10,634 nt of DNA, from assembly GCA_012800685.1 (NCBI GenBank), contig JAAZIT010000223.1, positions 1 to 10,634 of the forward strand, read 5' to 3'. Positions within the stretch are counted from its first letter, which is position 1, and every line of letters begins with the position of its first letter. Shown one piece after another: positions 7,023 through 10,634 of this stretch. A model generated the notes under the pieces. It was not told the DNA's origin. It saw only the letters and a program-made list of their open reading frames with translations, and did no database searches. A program made the position numbers and the translations under genes. The DNA comes from Clostridiales bacterium (lineage in GTDB: Bacteria; Bacillota; Clostridia; Oscillospirales; Ruminococcaceae).

Positions 7023-7724
7023 ATGGACATAAAAGGGATTATATTTGACATGGACGGTCTAATGCTTGACACTGAACGTCTGCTTTGTAAGTTTTGGTGC
7101 CAAGCGGCTGAAGAAATGGGCTTTAAAATGACAAAACAACACGTTCTAGGCATTAGGAGCTGTTCGGCTAGCATTGCGGAGCCTGAACTCAAAGAGCAAT
7201 TAGGGGACAGTTTTGACTACCCTGTAGTGAGGGCAAGAAGAATTGAATTAATGAACTCTCATATTAAGGAGTTTGGAATATCCATGAAAAAAGGACTAAT
7301 AGAACTTTTAAATTACTTAAAATCAAATAACTACCTTATAGCAGTTGCAACAGCCACTGATTTAACTAGAACAACAATGTATCTTAAACAGCTTAATATT
7401 TTTAACTATTTTGATAAAATAGTTTGTGGTTCTATGGTTAGCAAAAGCAAGCCGGCACCTGATATTTATCTAAAGGCTTGTCAAGACTTATCACTTGAGC
7501 CAAAAAACTGCTTAGCACTTGAAGATTCACCTAACGGTATAATTTCAGCCCATGATGCAGGTTGCCATGTTATAATGATACCTGACCTTTCAGAGCCAGA
7601 TGATGAGCTTTTAATGCTATTAGATGCAAGGCTTGATAGTCTTGATTTGGTTATAGATTTTCTAAATAAAAAAATTAATAATTTTAATAGCCTTATGCAA
7701 TATAAACCACACAATAAAAATTAA
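7023..7724 (+). CDS. HAD-superfamily hydrolase, beta-phosphoglucomutase-like (subfamily IA)
   Basis: This 233-aa cytosolic enzyme should be a phosphatase or phosphomutase acting on a small phosphorylated metabolite, probably a sugar phosphate. The four HAD motifs are visible: DMDG with Asp9 and Asp11 (nucleophile and acid/base), VATAT with Thr110, SKPAPDIY with Lys143, and ALEDSPNG with Glu167 and Asp168. A helical cap lies between motifs I and II (about 16-90). The start is supported by AGGAGAG eight bases upstream. The gene lies 20 bases after the recombinase stop, so co-transcription is likely, though no functional link is obvious. The last 15 or so residues, after LVIDFLNKK, are Asn-rich and run into the AT-rich spacer; they look like a non-conserved tail. 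Substrate cannot be assigned from sequence. Confidence 0.9.
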   Translation: MDIKGIIFDMDGLMLDTERLLCKFWCQAAEEMGFKMTKQHVLGIRSCSASIAEPELKEQLGDSFDYPVVRARRIELMNSHIKEFGISMKKGLIELLNYLKSNNYLIAVATATDLTRTTMYLKQLNIFNYFDKIVCGSMVSKSKPAPDIYLKACQDLSLEPKNCLALEDSPNGIISAHDAGCHVIMIPDLSEPDDELLMLLDARLDSLDLVIDFLNKKINNFNSLMQYKPHNKN

Positions 7725-8100
7725 ACAAATAAGAGCCAACTGTAATAAACACAAAGGTTAATTTAAAACAGACATAGAAAAAAATATAGTAAATAAACCA
7801 AACAAGATAAATGAATTAAATTGGTATAACATAAAATAGAAAAATAACCTAGCATAATATATTACACAAGTCTATTAAAAACAGACATATAAAAATCTTC
7901 TATAATAATCCATTATAGAAGGTCTGATTAGGCAAGATAATATGGGTATACTAAAATTTATAAAGAACATATTAGAAATAAATAGTATTAACAACAATTG
8001 AAATATAAGAAAAAACATAATATACCAGTATAATTATAATTTCTTTAAGTTTTTAAATTTTTCTATCTTTGCCCTATTTATAACAATTTTTAAACACAAA
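7725..8100. other. Very AT-rich non-coding gap between convergent transcripts
   Basis: About 376 bases with no credible gene on either strand. It is visibly poorer in G and C than its flanks, with many A-runs. It holds a 10-bp perfect inverted repeat (7897-7921) and two copies of ACAGACATA (7768-7776 and 7881-7889). No ribosome binding site precedes any longer reading frame. It could be plain spacer, a decayed gene or a small-RNA locus; nothing in the bases decides between these. Confidence 0.6.
7897..7921 (-). repeat. Perfect 10-bp inverted repeat, terminator-like on the minus strand
   Basis: CTTCTATAAT and ATTATAGAAG flank a 5-base loop. On the minus strand the stem is followed by ATTTTTAT, which resembles a weak terminator. 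On the plus strand no T-run follows. The stem is mostly AT, so stability is modest. It lies about 180 bases beyond the ABC operon's main terminator and may be a back-up. Confidence 0.45.
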
Positions 8101-8135
8101 AAAACCTGCCGTTTAAACGACAGGTTTTATTTTTT
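8098..8135. terminator. Bidirectional terminator between the HAD gene and the ABC importer operon
   Basis: Arms 8101-8114 and 8115-8128 form a long stem with core ACCTG/CAGGT and AT-rich ends. The minus transcript has one G-U wobble and is followed by a run of seven T. The plus transcript has one C-A mismatch and is followed by ATTTTTT. The stem lies about 20 bases past the stop codon of the MalG-like permease, so it mainly ends that operon, and it can also stop transcripts coming from the HAD side. Confidence 0.88.
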
Positions 8136-8146
8136 AATATTAACTA

Positions 8147-9022
8147 TTAACCCTTTACGCTTCCGATAGCAATACCACGGATAATAAATTTTGATAGGAA
8201 TAAATATACAAGAGCAACTGGTAAAATTGAAATACCAATAGACATATATACAGCACCCATGTCAAATTTAGCGTAGTCAGCACTTCTGATAAGTGCGATT
8301 ACAATAGGAAGTGTTTTTTTATTCTTGTCACTTAAAATAAGAGCAGGAATAAAATAGTTGTTCCAGTTAGAAACAAATGTAAAAATCATCTGAACTGCAA
8401 TAGCAGGTTTCATAATAGGCATAATTAGTGAATTGAAAGTTCTAAATTCTCCACTACCATCAATTCTAGCCGCCTCGACAATGTCAAGAGGGAGCGAGCT
8501 TTCCATGTACTGCTTCATAAAGAAGAAAGTAGCAGGAGCAGCAATAGAAGGAATGATTAGAGGAATGAAAGAATTAAATAAATCCATCCTTTTAATTAGA
8601 TTTACAAAACCAAGAGCCGATACTTGTGCAGGAATCATCATAATAACGAGAATAAATGTAAAAGCAAACTTCTTTAATCTAAACTCATATACATGAATTG
8701 CATATGCTGTAAGAGCTGAAAAGTATGTTGATAAAAGAGAAGCACAAGCAGCAATAATAAAGCTGTTCTTCAAACTGTTTATCATTTTCCACTCAGAGTT
8801 AAGAAGAACCGTTTTAAAATTGTCAATTAGATACTTACCAGGTAACAATGCAAATCCTTTTTGAATATCAGAATTTGATCTAGTCATATTGATAATCAAA
8901 ACAAAGAATGGGAATAAGGAGATAATACAAATAAGGGTAAGAACTGTATAACATATAACACGTCTAAAGTTTAAGAACGCCTTACCACCTTTTTGTCCTA
9001 CAACATCTGGTGAGATTGCCAT
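8147..9022 (-). CDS. Carbohydrate ABC importer permease, MalG type
   Basis: This 291-aa inner subunit pairs with the MalF-like protein to form the membrane channel of a CUT1-type sugar importer. Six hydrophobic spans can be traced, starting at about residue 24. The ATPase-contact EAA loop is clear at 183-206: EAARIDGSGEFRTF followed by a LIMPIMKPA helix. The ending, IIRGIAIGSVKG, matches the typical (GL)xxGAVKG tail of MalG-type permeases. The ATG overlaps the MalF stop codon by one base (TAATG), so translation is probably coupled; GGAG lies ten bases upstream within the MalF gene. It is the last gene before the terminator at 8101-8128. No ATPase gene follows, as is common in Firmicutes operons that share one MsmK-type ATPase. 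The sugar is unknown. Confidence 0.93.
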   Translation of the reverse strand: MAISPDVVGQKGGKAFLNFRRVICYTVLTLICIISLFPFFVLIINMTRSNSDIQKGFALLPGKYLIDNFKTVLLNSEWKMINSLKNSFIIAACASLLSTYFSALTAYAIHVYEFRLKKFAFTFILVIMMIPAQVSALGFVNLIKRMDLFNSFIPLIIPSIAAPATFFFMKQYMESSLPLDIVEAARIDGSGEFRTFNSLIMPIMKPAIAVQMIFTFVSNWNNYFIPALILSDKNKKTLPIVIALIRSADYAKFDMGAVYMSIGISILPVALVYLFLSKFIIRGIAIGSVKG

Positions 9023-9972
9023 TATTTCTTCACTCCTTTCGCAGTCTTTCTAGGTTTAACATCTCTTTCCTTCATCATGAAGAAAACAAGAATACTAAGT
9101 ATAGCAGCAACAAAGAATAGTATAACAGAAACAGCACCCGCCATACCATAGTTTTTACTATACAAATGTTTGTTCAAATACATAACAACAGTCATACTTG
9201 TACGGTTAACAGACTCGCCATCAGCAGTAAGAATCTGAGGTACGTCGAACATTTGAATACCACCAATTAGAGAGGTTACTAAAACGTATAGTAAAATAGG
9301 TCTAATTAGAGGTAGGGTAATCTTAGTAAAGATTTTTGTTGGTGTAGCACCATCAATCTGTGCTGATTCAAACAATGCTGTATCAATACCATTGATAGCA
9401 GCCATAAGCATAATTGTAGTGTTACCATACCACATCAAAAAGTTAATAAGTGAAACAATTCCTCTTTGTGCCCACATATTATCAAAGAATAGATAAGGGG
9501 ACTTAGCACCAGTAATATTCATATAAATGCTATTAATTGGTCCGTTTGTAGAGAACATTGTAAAGAATAACATACCCATAGCAGCAGCCATAATGATGTT
9601 TGGTAGATAAATAATAATTTTGTAAACGCCACACTTAAGTTTTAATCTCAAATCAGTAAACCATGATGCAAACAATAATGAGAGGAAAATCTGTGGAACA
9701 AATCCTAAAATCCATATTATAAGAGTATTTAAAAAATATTTACCTAAGCCACTACCCGCTGCAAAAACAGCTTCGTAGTTTTCTAGTCCTATAAATGTAG
9801 GTCCAATTTGTTCATAACCCATAACTAGGTATTCTTCAAAAAAGGACTTATAAATTGTAGAAGCAAGTGGAATTAGGTTAAATATTGCAAATACAACGAA
9901 AAACGGAATGATAAATATGTATCCCCACTTAGCGTAGCTTATTGATTTCCTTTTTTTAGGTAAAGCAGACAT
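9022..9972 (-). CDS. Carbohydrate ABC importer permease, MalF type
   Basis: This 316-aa protein is the second channel subunit of the sugar importer. A short basic N-terminus (KKRK) precedes the first span at about 15-38. Five more spans follow, with the EAA loop at 202-226 (ESAQIDGATPTKIF, then TLPLIRPIL). The segment FDVPQILTADG at 242-252 is typical of CUT1 MalF-like permeases. The length is normal for family members without the large periplasmic insert of E. coli MalF. The start has AAAGGTG a few bases upstream. It lies 137 bases after the binding-protein stop, across a strong hairpin, and overlaps the MalG-like gene by one base. No promoter of its own was found, so expression probably depends on read-through from the binding-protein gene. 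Confidence 0.93.
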   Translation of the reverse strand: MSALPKKRKSISYAKWGYIFIIPFFVVFAIFNLIPLASTIYKSFFEEYLVMGYEQIGPTFIGLENYEAVFAAGSGLGKYFLNTLIIWILGFVPQIFLSLLFASWFTDLRLKLKCGVYKIIIYLPNIIMAAAMGMLFFTMFSTNGPINSIYMNITGAKSPYLFFDNMWAQRGIVSLINFLMWYGNTTIMLMAAINGIDTALFESAQIDGATPTKIFTKITLPLIRPILLYVLVTSLIGGIQMFDVPQILTADGESVNRTSMTVVMYLNKHLYSKNYGMAGAVSVILFFVAAILSILVFFMMKERDVKPRKTAKGVKK

Positions 9973-10044
9973 TTAATCACCTTTTATATATAGCAGATTT
10001 TAAGCTATACCCTTTCAGCTAAATTTACTACGACTATAAATTAA

Positions 10045-10070
10045 ACAGGCGGGCGCAAAGCCCGCCCTGT
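10045..10070 (-). terminator. GC-rich intercistronic hairpin between binding protein and permease genes
   Basis: The stem pairs 10048-10054 with 10060-10066 (7 bp, nearly all G-C) around the loop GCAAA. After one bulged C, 10045-10047 pair with 10068-10070. It stands out sharply in AT-rich DNA. On the minus strand only TTTAATTT follows, a broken U-tract, so it is likely a leaky terminator or an RNA-stabilising stem that keeps the binding-protein message more abundant than that of the permeases. Confidence 0.75.
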
Positions 10071-10109
10071 ATAATTCATTTAATGATAATAAGTAAAAAT
10101 ATTACTTAA

Positions 10110-10634
10110 TTACTTACTGCCAGGAATTTTTAGATTTGGGTGCTTTTCAATTGCAGCCTTGTAGAAGTTATTAATAGCATCTTCCTTAGTAGGAACTGCG
10201 CCTGTAAAGTAATCCTTCATAGCGCCCTGGAATGATTCGTTTAAGCCTTGGTCATAAGCACCAGCATTTGACATATCAATGCCAGGAGCTGTTTTAGCAA
10301 ATAGTGCAATATGGTTCTGTCCGCCTAGGAAGTCTGAAGCGAAGTCCTTAGCAAGTTCATCCATACCAGCAACGTTATTTGTATAGTCCTGAGTATCCTT
10401 TGTGATATTAACCATTGTATCTTGATCAACTGTAAGTTGCTTCATAATATCAGCAACGATATCTGTGTTATCAGAACCAGCTGAACAACAGATCCATGTA
10501 CCACCCCAATAGTAGTTCTGTGGGCCTTCACATACAGCATATTTACCGTATAGTCCGTCCTTAGCATCCTTATTATCTTCAGCATTTTCAAGAAGAGTAA
10601 AGTTAATACCCCATGTTGAATAGAAGAAACCAAA
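10110..10634 (-). CDS. ABC sugar-binding lipoprotein, C-terminal part (gene runs off the window)
   Basis: The frame is open from the window edge to the stop, giving 174 residues of the C-terminal half of an extracellular solute-binding protein, family 1. It would capture the sugar outside the cell and deliver it to the two permeases. The stretch YYWGGTWICCSAGSDN, followed by helices and DLKIPGSK-like ending (LKIPGSK), fits the C-terminal lobe of CUT1 binding proteins. The signal peptide and lipobox would lie outside the window. The ATG at 10445 is internal, since the same frame continues upstream to 10634 with family-like sequence, so there is no frameshift. Gene order and the downstream permeases support the call; the ligand is unknown. 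Confidence 0.85.
   Translation of the reverse strand, partial: FGFFYSTWGINFTLLENAEDNKDAKDGLYGKYAVCEGPQNYYWGGTWICCSAGSDNTDIVADIMKQLTVDQDTMVNITKDTQDYTNNVAGMDELAKDFASDFLGGQNHIALFAKTAPGIDMSNAGAYDQGLNESFQGAMKDYFTGAVPTKEDAINNFYKAAIEKHPNLKIPGSK

Noticed and set aside
7768..7889. CRISPR-like or att-like repeat from the two ACAGACATA copies
   Set aside because: Only two copies of nine bases in very AT-rich DNA, with no further unit and no cas genes. Chance is a sufficient explanation.
7942..8001. Tiny plus-strand frame of 19 codons in the AT-rich gap
   Set aside because: It has no ribosome binding site and composition expected from random AT-rich sequence.
10442..10633. Short minus-strand reading frame overlapping the start of the apparent binding-protein frame, suggesting a frameshift
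   Set aside because: The frame of the downstream segment continues open from 10445 up to 10634 with sequence typical of binding proteins (for example YYWGGTWICC). The other frame is a shadow and no frameshift is needed.

Overview
The window reads as chromosomal DNA of a low-GC Gram-positive bacterium, most likely an anaerobic member of the Clostridia (Oscillospiraceae/Ruminococcus-like). The grounds are AT-rich codons and spacers, strong AGGAGG-type ribosome binding sites, near-consensus sigma-A promoters, an L,D-transpeptidase with putative peptidoglycan-binding repeats, a LytR-CpsA-Psr (LCP) protein, and a homologue of the sporulation protein dipicolinate synthase subunit A. The genus cannot be fixed from the sequence alone.

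Layout. 52-2010 (minus): membrane-anchored L,D-transpeptidase with its own promoter at 2086-2114. 2294-2797 (minus): small flavin-reductase-like FMN-binding protein with a TTGAAA-17-TATAAT promoter. 2959-3777 (plus): dipicolinate synthase subunit A homologue, diverged and shortened at its C-terminus. Its partner subunit B is absent, and its last codons lie inside the terminator of the convergent gene. 3781-5397 (minus): LCP-family wall-polymer ligase with a perfect consensus promoter. 5512-7724 (plus): a large serine recombinase followed 20 bases later by a HAD phosphatase, probably one transcript. 7725-8100: very AT-rich non-coding gap. 8101-8128: bidirectional terminator. 8147-10634 (minus): a CUT1-type carbohydrate ABC importer, transcribed in the order binding protein (5' part outside the window), MalF-like permease, MalG-like permease, with a GC-rich hairpin between the first two. 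No ATPase gene follows, so a shared ATPase elsewhere is likely.

How the genes relate. The L,D-transpeptidase and the LCP protein are both wall enzymes with the same plan: a long charged disordered cytoplasmic tail, one membrane span and an extracellular catalytic domain. They also have similar 5' leaders. The dipicolinate synthase gene points to a spore-forming ancestry, but its state suggests decay or rearrangement. The recombinase has all expected domains, but no phage, conjugation or transposon cargo is visible around it. The sugar importer is an ordinary catabolic operon.

I found no clear new multi-gene system. The points most worth a second look are the orphan, shortened dpaA with a sigma-K-like upstream element, the solo serine recombinase packed against a consensus promoter, and the paired wall enzymes with matching leaders and tails.
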